From contig NZ_AKJK01000084.1 of NCBI RefSeq assembly GCF_000282375.1, positions 32,163 to 96,162 on the forward strand: DNA of 64,000 bases, in the 5' to 3' direction. The stretch is from Pseudomonas sp. GM50 (GTDB taxonomy: Bacteria; Pseudomonadota; Gammaproteobacteria; Pseudomonadales; Pseudomonadaceae). The notes beneath the pieces are model-generated. The model had not been told where the DNA came from. It saw only the letters and a program-made list of their open reading frames with translations, and made no database searches. Of this stretch, positions 17,893 through 26,515 are shown piece by piece. The translations under genes were made by a program, and so were the position numbers. The stretch's first letter is position 1, and each line of letters starts with the position of its first letter.

Positions 17893-18735
17893 ATGAGTGA
17901 CACGTTCTCGCCTTACGGCAACAACGAAGTGTCGAATGTGAGATCACGCATCCGGATTCCTCATCTGCAACAGATGAAAGTGCGGGGTCAAAAGTGGGCG
18001 ATGCTGACGGCCTACGACATGTACACGGCCACGATCTTCGAAGAAGCCGGCATTCCTGTTCTGCTGGTGGGCGACTCGGCATCCAACAATGTCTACGGTC
18101 ATGAATCCACGCTTCCCGTCACGGTTGACGAGCTTATTCCACTGGTACGCGCCGTCACCCGATCAACCCGTAGACCTTTGGTGATTGCCGACCTGCCCTT
18201 CGGCTCCTACCAGGCTTCGGCCGAGCAATGTTTCCACACAGCCGTACGCTTCATGAAGGAAGGTGGCGCCCATGCGGTGAAAATCGAGGGGGACGTTGAG
18301 ATGCTGCCGCAAGTCGAGAAACTCACCCGCTCGGGGATTCCGGTAATGGCTCACATCGGCTTTACCCCGCAAGCCGAGCATCAATTGGGTGGCTATCGTG
18401 TTCAGGGACGAGGTGACGGCGCGCAGCGACTGATCGAGAGTGCCCGCGCCTTCGAGGCCGCCGGTGCCTTCGCGCTGCTCATTGAAATGGTGCCCGCCGA
18501 AGTCGCTGCACGCATCACTGCCACCGTTTCGATTCCTACCGTCGGCATTGGCGCCGGCAATGGTTGCGACGCTCAAGTATTGGTTTGGCAGGACATGGCG
18601 GGGCTGCGTACCGGGCCTCTGCCCAGGTTTGTCAAACAATACGCCGACATGCGCGGCGTGCTGCTCGGGGCCGCGCGCGACTTCGCCGTCGATGTGCAAG
18701 CGGGCGACTTTCCAGGGACCGAGCATTCCTTCTAG
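17893..18735 (+). CDS. panB: 3-methyl-2-oxobutanoate hydroxymethyltransferase (ketopantoate hydroxymethyltransferase paralogue)
   Basis: 280 residues with the PanB barrel motifs: MLTAYDMYTATIFEEAGIPVLLVGDS, STLPVTVDELI, KIEGD, HIGFTPQAEHQLGG and IPTVGIGAGNGCDAQVLVWQD. The metal ligands and the late glutamate (LIEMVPAE) look intact, so transfer of a one-carbon unit from methylene-tetrahydrofolate to 2-oxoisovalerate is plausible. It is not next to panC/panD; instead it sits between a LysE exporter and a MaoC hydratase under an Lrp regulator. It may be a second copy or may act on another 2-oxo acid. Confidence 0.87.
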   Translation: MSDTFSPYGNNEVSNVRSRIRIPHLQQMKVRGQKWAMLTAYDMYTATIFEEAGIPVLLVGDSASNNVYGHESTLPVTVDELIPLVRAVTRSTRRPLVIADLPFGSYQASAEQCFHTAVRFMKEGGAHAVKIEGDVEMLPQVEKLTRSGIPVMAHIGFTPQAEHQLGGYRVQGRGDGAQRLIESARAFEAAGAFALLIEMVPAEVAARITATVSIPTVGIGAGNGCDAQVLVWQDMAGLRTGPLPRFVKQYADMRGVLLGAARDFAVDVQAGDFPGTEHSF

Positions 18736-18756
18736 TCGACAGTACAAGGGACTTCA

Positions 18757-19242
18757 ATGAAAAGCTTCAGACAGCGTGCAGCCGAAGGGCTTCAGACCGG
18801 TGACAGCTTCACCCTCTCCCGCTGCTTCACGCAGGAAGATATCCAGCGCTTCGCGCAGATCTCCCGCGACTACAATCCGGTGCATCTCGATGCGCGTTTC
18901 GCCGAAGCCCGCCGCTTTAAAGCGCCGGTTTCTCATGGCCTGCTGACGGCCAGCCTGATGACTGAAATCGGCGGCCAGATTGGCTGGCTGGCCTCAGCGA
19001 TGACGTTCCACTTCAAGCGCCCCGTTTATCCAGGGGATACCATCACTTGCCATTGGTTCATCAAGGACATGGATGAAAAAGGTCGTGCGACGGCGGTTGT
19101 CACGATGACCAACGAGGACGGCATTACCGTGCTGGAAGGAGAAACCAGCGGCGTTTTGCCTGGCCCGCGGGCGCGGGAAATCATGAGGCAGATGCTGGCC
19201 GAGGGTGATCCCACGAATGAGGTGGCGTGTTCTGATGGATGA
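18757..19242 (+). CDS. MaoC-like dehydratase/(R)-specific enoyl-CoA hydratase family protein
   Basis: 161 residues, single hot-dog domain. The hydratase motif ISRDYNPVHLDARFAEARRFKAPVSHG contains the catalytic Asp and His pair, and GLLTASLM and HFKRPVYPGDTI are typical follow-on strands. Such proteins hydrate enoyl thioesters. It is encoded directly after panB in a probable operon. The thioester substrate is unknown. Confidence 0.87.
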   Translation: MKSFRQRAAEGLQTGDSFTLSRCFTQEDIQRFAQISRDYNPVHLDARFAEARRFKAPVSHGLLTASLMTEIGGQIGWLASAMTFHFKRPVYPGDTITCHWFIKDMDEKGRATAVVTMTNEDGITVLEGETSGVLPGPRAREIMRQMLAEGDPTNEVACSDG

Positions 19243-19275
19243 TCACCATGGGTTGAGAGCTGCCCTTACTAAACC

Positions 19276-19287
19276 GGGGGGGGGGGG
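19276..19287. repeat. Homopolymer of 12 G
   Basis: An uninterrupted run of twelve G residues lies in a non-coding gap 34 bases after the MaoC stop. It is a site of likely length variation or sequencing uncertainty. Confidence 0.85.
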
Positions 19288-19345
19288 CGGCCAGTTTCTG
19301 TCTCTCGCCACGGGCAGTAACCGGCCAAGAGCAGTCGTTCATTTA
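19288..19345. repeat. Copy of an intergenic repeat (GGCC.GTTTCTG.. type)
   Basis: The segment has the pattern CGGCCAGTTTCTG, GGGCAGTAACCGGCC, then AAGAGCAGTCGTTCAT. It resembles, in the opposite orientation, the segments at 20600, 31098 and 36744 that share GACAGGCAGAAATCGGCC-like text. It looks like a degenerate dispersed intergenic element of this lineage. Confidence 0.5.
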
Positions 19346-19429
19346 TAGACCGCATCAAAACAGTGATAAGGGCTCCAGCAAAGCAACTACTGCGGAACGC
19401 TTACCATCCATGCTTAAAATTTGAGCTTT

Positions 19430-20278
19430 CTATAGGTAGCATTTTTTCTTTTGGCCATTTTCCAACGTTCCTTCAACTGAGCTCTCAACTAAATTATAAA
19501 TACAAGTCATTTCCGACTTGTCTTTTGTTGTTAATCGAAATTTCACTGGACTACCACTTAACAAATCAGACGAAAAATCTTTACTTTTTACAGGCACGCA
19601 CTGAAGCCTCTGACTTATTACTTTTATTATCAAATCAGATTTTTTTTGTTTCTCGGCATTTTCCGCTGCCGCTTTTTCCCTTTTTATTTGTGCATTGTAA
19701 TCTGCGAAGGAAATACTGTTTCTCCTCCACTCCGGCTTAAAAAGCCCTACCCTATTGTCTACGAGTAACAGTTCTTCTGTATTATCGACTTTCGCACTGA
19801 TAGATACGATTTTCCAATGAAAAATATCGTCCTCACTGACAAAGTCGCCGGTTGCACTTGAACCCATAACATTCAAGTGGTAATCAACACCATTTTTCAC
19901 CAGTTTTGCCCGAATGTGCGCATCAAGCCTCTGATGTATTCCTTTGATAACTCTCAGAACATTGTTATTTTGATCGTCACATGCTTCTTTGAATGTACGC
20001 AAGCTATCTTTTGAAGCATTCCCACTCAACTCTTCATTAGTATAAGACTTGCTTTTTACAATGTTAATCGCTTCATTTATGATTCGCGTGTGCTCCGTCT
20101 CTGACATTTTCGTGTCTTTATTAGGTCCCTGAGGGGAAAAACCTGTCCAGCCCTGAACAGCGGGCGTTGCAGGTACCGCAGGAGCCCCTGGCGAGTTTTG
20201 TGTAGCTGGTTTAGCAGGTTTGGCCGGTATGGCAAGTGCGGCACTTTCATAGGTCACGGTAATCAAATTTGCCTCCAA
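19430..20278 (-). CDS. Unrecognised protein with Pro/Ala-rich N-terminus
   Basis: 282 residues; no family recognised. Residues 15-45 are a Pro-Ala linker (IPAKPAKPATQNSPGAPAV). Then comes a soluble, mostly helical region with SETEHTRIINEAINIVKSKSY, and a more beta-rich core (SSATGDFVSEDDIFHWKIVSIS, LLLVDNRVGLFKPEW). Lys/Glu-rich helices occur around residue 210 (IKREKAAAENAEKQKKS). The gene is clearly AT-richer than its neighbours, with Lys/Asn/Ile-rich coding, which suggests acquisition by transfer. A secreted or effector-type role is possible, but nothing in the sequence proves it. Confidence 0.65.
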   Translation of the reverse strand: MEANLITVTYESAALAIPAKPAKPATQNSPGAPAVPATPAVQGWTGFSPQGPNKDTKMSETEHTRIINEAINIVKSKSYTNEELSGNASKDSLRTFKEACDDQNNNVLRVIKGIHQRLDAHIRAKLVKNGVDYHLNVMGSSATGDFVSEDDIFHWKIVSISAKVDNTEELLLVDNRVGLFKPEWRRNSISFADYNAQIKREKAAAENAEKQKKSDLIIKVISQRLQCVPVKSKDFSSDLLSGSPVKFRLTTKDKSEMTCIYNLVESSVEGTLENGQKKKCYL

Positions 20279-20667
20279 TGGCGAGCGCGGATAGCGTCCG
20301 TATCAAGTCTATGGTTGATTTTTTTACGGAACCTCATGGCACGGTAAAACTTTCGTTTTTAGTCATCCTATGCTCTCCCAAATCGCCGTTAAGAGCATAT
20401 CGAGAATAGACGTCACTCAGTACAAACGTCGAAAACCACCTAAATAAAGTGCCTCAACCACCAGTGAGCGCTGAGCAGAGGCCGGCACATCTCACCCAAG
20501 AGCTCAACCTTTACCGTTTTGAGTTAACGGAGAATTTTCTGGGGCAGCCGATCCTTGAACGTTGGGAAAGAGAGTCGCCTGACGGGGCAGAGCCCCTCGT
20601 GACAGGCAGAAATCGACCCAGAACTATCATTTGCGGACGGCGGATATTGGCACCGATGAACGGCAGT
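20279..20667. other. Intergenic gap without a convincing gene
   Basis: About 390 bases. It holds a degenerate dispersed repeat copy (20600-20641). Open frames on either strand lack a family pattern and a ribosome binding site. The promoter of the 19430-20278 gene probably lies near 20300-20400, which is AT-rich. Confidence 0.5.
20600..20641. repeat. Copy of the GACAGGCAGAAATCG intergenic repeat
   Basis: The text GACAGGCAGAAATCGACCCAG parallels GACAGGCAGAAATCGGCCAAA at 31098. The copies diverge further downstream. Confidence 0.5.
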
Positions 20668-20931
20668 CTATGGACTAGAGGCAGGATTAATAAGCCAAGC
20701 ATACTCCGCCAGCAGTGCCGCAACCAAACCGACTCCTCCTTGAATACGCACCCACCGAGCAGCTGTTTTACTGCTAAGAGATTCGTTTGTAATGCTAAAC
20801 ATATTTCTCATAGACCACATCCAGATACGACTTTGCCTTACATAGTTGAGCACTCGCTCTGGTGCAAACGCCATTGCGATTGATATAAATACACACCACA
20901 AGAGTATCAGCTGTAGAATTATCCAGAGCAT
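20668..20931 (-). CDS. Small membrane protein of unknown function
   Basis: 87 residues. An N-terminal hydrophobic span (LWIILQLILLWCVFISIAMA) is followed by a basic loop with Trp/Met, and a second hydrophobic stretch lies near residues 68-82 (VGLVAALLAEYAWLI). The two predicted spans suggest an inner-membrane protein. It lies 31 bases after the 108-residue gene on the same strand and may be co-transcribed with it. No family was recognised. Confidence 0.55.
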   Translation of the reverse strand: MLWIILQLILLWCVFISIAMAFAPERVLNYVRQSRIWMWSMRNMFSITNESLSSKTAARWVRIQGGVGLVAALLAEYAWLINPASSP

Positions 20932-20962
20932 ATGCGACTTCCGTTACGCCCCCAATATTTTG

Positions 20963-21289
20963 TTAACTGAGCGGGGTTATTTTCAATGTTGCAATAACAT
21001 CCTTTGGATTTTTCTTGTAGCATTTAATCATGTGGTCGCAATAGTCGCCGACAGTGCGAATGGTTAAATTGCCAGAGCTTATTGCTTTGTATATTTCTCT
21101 ATCACACACATCGAGAATATCGCCTTCAACCTTATCATATTCATTCGGATTAAATAGACCGGGAGGGTGGGTAGCTTCCAAGTCACTCCCAAATACCGCC
21201 TCTTTGTTAAGAGAATCCACGGGAACATTGAAGATGTACGCAATTCTCTGCAAGGCAAATTCACGGACAATTTCATCTGTTTCGCTCAT
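20963..21289 (-). CDS. Unrecognised small protein, faintly acyl-carrier-like
   Basis: 108 residues, acidic and helical. The opening TDEIVREFALQRIAYIFNVPVDSLNKEAVFGSDLE recalls the first helix and loop of acyl-carrier-like domains, but the DSL phosphopantetheine serine motif is absent, so carrier function is doubtful. Base composition is AT-rich like that of the two following genes. The three may form a transferred unit. Confidence 0.55.
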   Translation of the reverse strand: MSETDEIVREFALQRIAYIFNVPVDSLNKEAVFGSDLEATHPPGLFNPNEYDKVEGDILDVCDREIYKAISSGNLTIRTVGDYCDHMIKCYKKNPKDVIATLKITPLS

Positions 21290-21635
21290 GATACATTCTC
21301 ATACCATCATTTCTCACAACCGTATTTACCTGAGGAAGTGGTATCCCAGGCAGCCTTTCCTATCACACCCAATTATAGACACCTTCTGCGAACTCCTGCT
21401 GTTGGACTGGCCTGACCACAACCAGTAAAAGGATAAGCAATAAATAATCAGCTTTGCCTGCCCGATACTGAAAACCGGAAAGAAAATACTTGTCCTGCTG
21501 CGCCCACAACCGTCCTCAGACATAACCCAACCTCATAGATATGCCGCTCGGTTCTGCCCTATAGCGTAGGTCAGGAATATGCGGTCTCCTGCACTGCTAA
21601 AATCCACGTACCTCCCCCAACTCTGGAGAACCAAG
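21290..21635. other. Intergenic gap, nothing recognised
   Basis: About 345 bases between the divergent 20963-21289 gene and the VOC gene. Six-frame reading shows only short frames without family features; promoters for both flanking genes presumably lie here. Confidence 0.5.
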
Positions 21636-22115
21636 ATGATCAGCAAGAACACGATTTGTCTCTGGTACGACGGCACCGCGCTGGACGCTGCGACGTTCTA
21701 CGCCGAGACGTTCCCGGACAGCGCCGTGGGCGCTGTTCTTCGCGCGCCTGGCGACTATCCGGCGGGTAAACAAGGCGATGTCTTGACGGTGGAGTTCACG
21801 GTGATGGGTATCCCTTGTCTCGGGCTGAACGGCGGGCCGGGGGTCAAGCACAACGAGGCTTTCTCGTTCCAGGTTGCGACCGACGACCAGGCCGAAACCG
21901 ACCGCTTGTGGAATGCGATTGTCGGAAACGGCGGCCAGGAAAATGTATGCGGCTGGTGCCAGGACAAGTGGGGGCTGTCGTGGCAGATCACCCCACGGGT
22001 CCTGACCGCCGCGATAGCCAATCCTGATCAAGCGGCGGCCAAGCGCGCGTTCGACGCCATGATGGGGATGGGCAAGATCGACATCGCTGCGATCGAAGCG
22101 GCTCTGGAGGGTTAA
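21636..22115 (+). CDS. VOC family protein (PhnB / 3-demethylubiquinone methyltransferase-like domain)
   Basis: 159 residues from the ATG at 21636, which has GGAG 7 bases upstream. The sequence NTICLWYDGTALDAATFYAETFPDSAVG, the GGP..HNEAFSFQV strand and CGWCQDKWGLSWQITPRVL match the PF06983-type glyoxalase-fold proteins. They are single-domain, dimeric, and mostly without an assigned reaction. The gene is convergent with the agmatine deiminase gene. Confidence 0.87.
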   Translation: MISKNTICLWYDGTALDAATFYAETFPDSAVGAVLRAPGDYPAGKQGDVLTVEFTVMGIPCLGLNGGPGVKHNEAFSFQVATDDQAETDRLWNAIVGNGGQENVCGWCQDKWGLSWQITPRVLTAAIANPDQAAAKRAFDAMMGMGKIDIAAIEAALEG

Positions 22116-22155
22116 CCAGCGTCCGTGGATGCGAGGGCATGCCGACGCGCTGGTT
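22114..22155. terminator. Inverted repeat between convergent genes
   Basis: AACCAGCG and CGCTGGTT form an 8-bp stem with a 26-base loop between the VOC and agmatine deiminase stop codons. There is no U-tract; at most it is a weak bidirectional terminator. Confidence 0.4.
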
Positions 22156-22159
22156 CAGG

Positions 22160-23284
22160 CTAAGCCTGCGGTTGGTGACTGGTCACACAGTGGATTCCGC
22201 CACCACCGGCGGCGATCGCGTCGATGTTGAGCTGCACCACCTCACGGTCCGGGTAGAGTTCAGACAACAGATCAAAGGCTCTGGTATCTGCTGCCTTGTC
22301 ACCAAACTCGGGCGCAATGATCGCCCCATTGATGACGAAGTAGTTGATGTAACCGGCGGCAAAGTCCGGGTTGTTGCGGCTGAACTTGCTCTTTCGTGGA
22401 TTGAGCGGTGGCGACACGGTATGCACCTGCAGCTTGCGGCCGTCGGCATCCGTGGCCTGTTTGAGAATCTCCAGATGGGCCAGTGTCACTTTCCGGTCGT
22501 AGGACTCAGGGTCGCTGTCGAGGTTGGCGATCACCACGCCTGGCTTGACGAAACGGGCGTAGAAGTCGACGTGGGCGTCGGTGATGTCCTTGCCTTTGAT
22601 GCCCGGCAGCCAGATGATTTTGCGCAAGCCCAAGCGGGCTTTCAGCTCTTGCTCGACCTCGGCCTTGCTCCAGTCGGGATTGCGGTTGCTATTGATCCAG
22701 CTGCTTTCGGTCATGATCGCCGTGCCATGACCATCGACTTCAATACCACCGCCCTCGCCCACCAATTCGCTGCGGATGTGATCGGCATCCACGGTGTCGG
22801 CAACCAAAGCGGCCACCTGCGCATCCTTACTGTACTGCTGCTTGTTGCCCCAGCCGTTGAAGTTGAAATCCACGGCGCCGAGCCCGCCTGCCCCATCGAT
22901 GACAAAATTGGCCCCGATATCACGCATCCAGACATCGTCGAGTTCGGTGGTGACGTAAGTGATGTTAGTCGTGCCGCAATGTTCTTCGGCCAGTCTCCGC
23001 TCGCTATTGCGACAGAACACGGTCACCGGCTCATAGTGGGCGATGGTGCGAGCAATCAGGCCAATGGCCTCTTGCACATCAGGGGTGAAATCCTCCCAGA
23101 TGGCCTCCTGCGCGCCAAATGCGACGAAGGCTCGCCGGTGTTTGTCGCCCTCATCCGGCATGCGCCAGACACCTTGTGTGGCCGCTCGTGCGTTCAAGGG
23201 CGTCAGGCCAAGTCCGATGGACACGGCAGCGCCCAAACCGGCCACTACCGATACGTGTTTGATGAACTCTCGACGAGTCGACAT
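22160..23284 (-). CDS. Agmatine deiminase family protein with Tat signal peptide
   Basis: 374 residues from the ATG at 23284. The N-terminus has a twin-arginine motif (STRREFIKHV) followed by a hydrophobic stretch and an ARA cleavage-like site, so export in folded form to the periplasm is predicted. The mature part has the agmatine deiminase/PAD fold: DVWMRDIGANFV, GGGIEVDGHGTAI, DAHVDFYARF and the catalytic Cys in GGGGIHCVTSHQP. The reaction would be agmatine to N-carbamoylputrescine plus ammonia. It lies 26 bases after a polyamine-binding protein gene in a four-gene polyamine operon. Confidence 0.88.
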   Translation of the reverse strand: MSTRREFIKHVSVVAGLGAAVSIGLGLTPLNARAATQGVWRMPDEGDKHRRAFVAFGAQEAIWEDFTPDVQEAIGLIARTIAHYEPVTVFCRNSERRLAEEHCGTTNITYVTTELDDVWMRDIGANFVIDGAGGLGAVDFNFNGWGNKQQYSKDAQVAALVADTVDADHIRSELVGEGGGIEVDGHGTAIMTESSWINSNRNPDWSKAEVEQELKARLGLRKIIWLPGIKGKDITDAHVDFYARFVKPGVVIANLDSDPESYDRKVTLAHLEILKQATDADGRKLQVHTVSPPLNPRKSKFSRNNPDFAAGYINYFVINGAIIAPEFGDKAADTRAFDLLSELYPDREVVQLNIDAIAAGGGGIHCVTSHQPQA

Positions 23285-23310
23285 GATGATTCCTGAGTGT
23301 TTGTCTGAAG

Positions 23311-24414
23311 TCATTTCGTGGTGGCTGTCTTGAACTTGGTCCAGGTTCGCATGCGCGCCCGCATGTCGGGCTGGGGAATGTCCTTGCCAGGAATCAGCCG
23401 TTCGTAAGTGGCCTCGTCGAGGTAAATATCCGGGTTGTTGCGCATGGTCGCATCGACGCTCGGACGTGCCTTGGCATTGGAGGTGGGATAACCGGTGAAG
23501 TTACTGATCGCGGCCATGTTCTGCGGGCGCATGACGAAGTTGATGAATGCATAAGCGTACTCCGGATGCCTGGCGTCGACGGGAATCGCCATGGTATCCA
23601 TCCACACCGTGGTGCCCTCACGGGGAATCCGGTACTGGAACGTGGTCTTCTTGCCGGCGGTGTCCGCCGTCCGTTGCGCCTGCGTCATATCCCCGCTGTA
23701 ACCGAGCGACAGGCACAGGTTGCCGTTCACCAGATCGGTCACCGGCTGCGACTGGAACTTGCGAATGTACGGCCGTAGCTTGAGCAACAGCTCACTCGCC
23801 GCCGCCAGGTCTTCAGGCTTTGCACTGCGTGGTTCACGACCGAGGTAATTCAGCGCCACCGCCAGCACTTCGTCCGGCGAATCGATCATCGAAATACCGC
23901 AGTCGGCAAACCTGGCGGCCAGTTCGGGTTTGAACAGCATGTCCAGGCTGTTGACCCGGGCATCCGGCATGCGCTGTTTGATCTGCTCGGCATTGTAGGT
24001 CAGGCCGATGGTGCCCCAGGTGTAAGGGACAGTGGCCTGGCTCGAATGCACATAATGCGTGCGCAGCTTCTGCAAACCGGGTTCGATGTCATCCAGGGCC
24101 GTGAGTTTTGACCGGTCCAGCGGCAGCAGGCTGCCGGCGCGCATCAAGCGCTCGGCCACGGTGTCGCCCGGGAAGATCAGGTCATAACCACTGCCGCCAG
24201 CCAGCATCTTGGCTTCCAGCGTCTCACTGCCATCCATGACGTCGTAGATCACTTTGATCCCGGTTTCGGCGGTGAATCGGGTCAGGGTGTCCTCGGCAAA
24301 ATAGTCGGCCCAGTTGTACAGCCTGAGGGTTTTCTCCTGCGCGTGCAGCGACGGCAAGGCACCGCCAAGCGCCAATCCCAGCGCGCCGATCAACAGCTTG
24401 TTGGACATGCGCAT
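23311..24414 (-). CDS. Periplasmic polyamine-binding protein (PotF/SpuD-like)
   Basis: 367 residues from the ATG at 24414, with AGGGG about 6 bases upstream. It has a Sec signal peptide (LLIGALGLALGGALPSLHA). The mature start LRLYNWADYFAEDTLTRFTAETGIKVIYDVMDGSETLEAKML is the PotD/PotF pattern, and YNAEQIKQRMPDARVNSLDMLF and WMDTMAIP follow. It should bind putrescine, agmatine or carbamoylputrescine. No PotGHI components are encoded nearby, so it must borrow a transporter or act as a sensor. Confidence 0.88.
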   Translation of the reverse strand: MRMSNKLLIGALGLALGGALPSLHAQEKTLRLYNWADYFAEDTLTRFTAETGIKVIYDVMDGSETLEAKMLAGGSGYDLIFPGDTVAERLMRAGSLLPLDRSKLTALDDIEPGLQKLRTHYVHSSQATVPYTWGTIGLTYNAEQIKQRMPDARVNSLDMLFKPELAARFADCGISMIDSPDEVLAVALNYLGREPRSAKPEDLAAASELLLKLRPYIRKFQSQPVTDLVNGNLCLSLGYSGDMTQAQRTADTAGKKTTFQYRIPREGTTVWMDTMAIPVDARHPEYAYAFINFVMRPQNMAAISNFTGYPTSNAKARPSVDATMRNNPDIYLDEATYERLIPGKDIPQPDMRARMRTWTKFKTATTK

Positions 24415-24415
24415 A

Positions 24416-25324
24416 TCAAACCCCTTGTGTGTTCCAGCGTGCATTGAGGTGACGACCATCCTGGCTTAACAGCGCCCCGTACATGTCCGGACGGCGGTCG
24501 CGGTAAATGCCCCAGCTCAGGCGCTCTTCACGCATGGCGGTCAAATCCAGGCTGTGAACCAGCACACCGGTACTGTCTCGGTCGGCTTCGGCGAGCAGCT
24601 TGCCCTTGTGGTTGCAGATAAAGGACGAGCCGTAGAAGTTCATCTGCAGGGTCGGATCGGTGGTCGCCACCTCTCGTCCGACGCGATTGGCCGCCACGAC
24701 CGGCAGAATGTTGGCAGCGGCATGGCCGCGCATGGTCATTTGCCAGTGGTCACGTGAGTCCAGCGCTGCGCAGCCAGGTTCAGAGCCAATGGCGGTGGGA
24801 AACAGCAAGACTTCAGCACCCATCAACGCCAGGCAACGCGCGGTCTCGGGGAACCACTGATCCCAGCAGATCCCCACACCGATGCGCCCAAAAGCCGTAT
24901 CCCAGACACGAAACCCCGTATCGCCGGGGCTGAAGTACTCCTTCTCCTGATAACCGATGGCGTTGGGAATATGGGTCTTGCGATACACCCCCAGCAGGCG
25001 CCCATCGGCATCAGCCACGCTCAACGAGTTGAAGTAGGCATTGCCTGCCTTCTCGAACCAGCTCAGCGGCAATACCACCCCCAACTCTTTGGCCAAAGCG
25101 GCAAAGCGCTTGAGTACAGGGCTGTCTCGATATTCTTCGGCCAGCGCCAGGTGTTTATGGCTTTGCTCGATACAGAAATACGGTGTGGCAAACAGCTCCT
25201 GCAGCAGGATGACCTGGGCGCCCTTGGCAGCCGCCTCACGCACCAACCGCTCAGCCTGATCGAGGTTGTGTTGCAAGTCCCAGGTGCAGGGCATCTGGGT
25301 GGTGGCAATCGTCAACAGGGTCAT
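24416..25324 (-). CDS. aguB: N-carbamoylputrescine amidohydrolase (nitrilase superfamily)
   Basis: 302 residues from the ATG at 25324. The Glu-Lys-Cys triad of carbon-nitrogen hydrolases is visible: LLQELFATPYFC (Glu), YRKTHIPN (Lys) and GVGICWDQWFPE (Cys). The sequence follows AguB closely. It converts N-carbamoylputrescine to putrescine, CO2 and ammonia, the second step after agmatine deiminase. It is encoded 4 bases downstream of that deiminase gene and 1 base upstream of the PotF-like gene. Confidence 0.92.
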   Translation of the reverse strand: MTLLTIATTQMPCTWDLQHNLDQAERLVREAAAKGAQVILLQELFATPYFCIEQSHKHLALAEEYRDSPVLKRFAALAKELGVVLPLSWFEKAGNAYFNSLSVADADGRLLGVYRKTHIPNAIGYQEKEYFSPGDTGFRVWDTAFGRIGVGICWDQWFPETARCLALMGAEVLLFPTAIGSEPGCAALDSRDHWQMTMRGHAAANILPVVAANRVGREVATTDPTLQMNFYGSSFICNHKGKLLAEADRDSTGVLVHSLDLTAMREERLSWGIYRDRRPDMYGALLSQDGRHLNARWNTQGV

Positions 25325-25328
25325 GGCA

Positions 25329-26381
25329 TCAACCCTCCAATGGCCAGGCGGGTTGTTGCTGGGTGATGCAATGCACCCCGCCGCCGCCATGCGCCAGATG
25401 ATTGATCCGCACCGGTACCACTTCGTGGTCGGGGAAGGCCTGAGCCAACACTTTCGCAGCCGCATGGTCGGCATCGATGCCATAGGCCGGCATGATGATG
25501 GCGTTGTTGGCGATATAGAAGTTGGTGTAGGAGGCACAGAACACCTCAGCGTCGGTGTCCACGGCATCGCTCGCTTCATACAACTCGATCAGCTCGAATT
25601 TGCGGCCTTGGGCATCTGTTGCCAGCTCCAAAACGCGACGGTTTTCCCGTACCACCTCGGCATACACCGAGTGCTTGTCGTGAGTGGCGTCCACCAGCAA
25701 CACGCCAGGACGCGCGAATGCGCACACGCCATCGACATGGCCGTCGGTCATGTCGCCGGTGACATGGTCCGGATCGCCCGGTAGCCAGATGGTTTTCTTC
25801 ACACCCAGCAAACGGGTGAAGATTTCTTCCATCTCGGCCTTGCTCATGCCCGGGTTGCGATTGGGATTGAGCAGCACCGACTCGGTAGTGATCAGCGTGC
25901 CTTCGCCGTCGACATGGATGGCGCCGCCTTCGTTACTCAGCGGCGTACCAAAACACTGCACGCCCAGGTGATTGAGTGCGCGGCGCGCCAGGCTTTCGTC
26001 CAGATCATGCGCCGACTTGCCGCCCCACGCATTGAAGCGCCAGCTCACACCGGCCAGGCCGTGTTGCGGGTGATAAACGAAGCTTGGGCCGGAGTCCCGG
26101 CACCAGCTGTCGTTCACCGCCAGTTCGATCAATTCGATGTTGGAGCCGCACAGCGCCTGGGCACTGGAGACTGCCGAGGGATCGACGACCATCTTCACCG
26201 GTTCGAAACGGGCAATGGCGTTGGCCACGCGGGCGAAGTCCTCTTGGACCAGCGCCAGCGTAACGCCCCAACCCGATTCCCAGAGCGCCTGGTTATGTGG
26301 CCAAACCATCCAGGTCGCGGCGTGCCTGACCCACTCTGCCGGCATCACCCAACCACTATTTCGAATTTCATTCTGCTGCAT
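25329..26381 (-). CDS. aguA: Agmatine deiminase (cytosolic copy)
   Basis: 350 residues from the ATG at 26381 (AAGGTG 6 bases upstream). There is no signal peptide. Motifs: WVMPAEWVRHAATWMVWPHN, SWCRDSGPSFV, GGAIHVDGEGT, DGHVDGVCAFARPG and the catalytic Cys in GGGGVHCITQQQPA. It catalyses agmatine to N-carbamoylputrescine. It is the first gene of the polyamine operon and divergent from a LysR gene. Confidence 0.92.
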   Translation of the reverse strand: MQQNEIRNSGWVMPAEWVRHAATWMVWPHNQALWESGWGVTLALVQEDFARVANAIARFEPVKMVVDPSAVSSAQALCGSNIELIELAVNDSWCRDSGPSFVYHPQHGLAGVSWRFNAWGGKSAHDLDESLARRALNHLGVQCFGTPLSNEGGAIHVDGEGTLITTESVLLNPNRNPGMSKAEMEEIFTRLLGVKKTIWLPGDPDHVTGDMTDGHVDGVCAFARPGVLLVDATHDKHSVYAEVVRENRRVLELATDAQGRKFELIELYEASDAVDTDAEVFCASYTNFYIANNAIIMPAYGIDADHAAAKVLAQAFPDHEVVPVRINHLAHGGGGVHCITQQQPAWPLEG

Positions 26382-26515
26382 GACAAGCACCTTTAAGTTA
26401 AGCCATTGTGTTCAACGAAAATTGCACTGGCGGTCTTGGCATGCATGCTACGGCTGTAAAAAAGGGCAAACAAACGATGGATTTTGCGGAAAACTGATTA
26501 GGAGAACTTATCAAT

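Noticed and set aside
22139..23296. 385-codon ORF on the plus strand
   Set aside because: Antisense shadow of the Tat agmatine deiminase gene.
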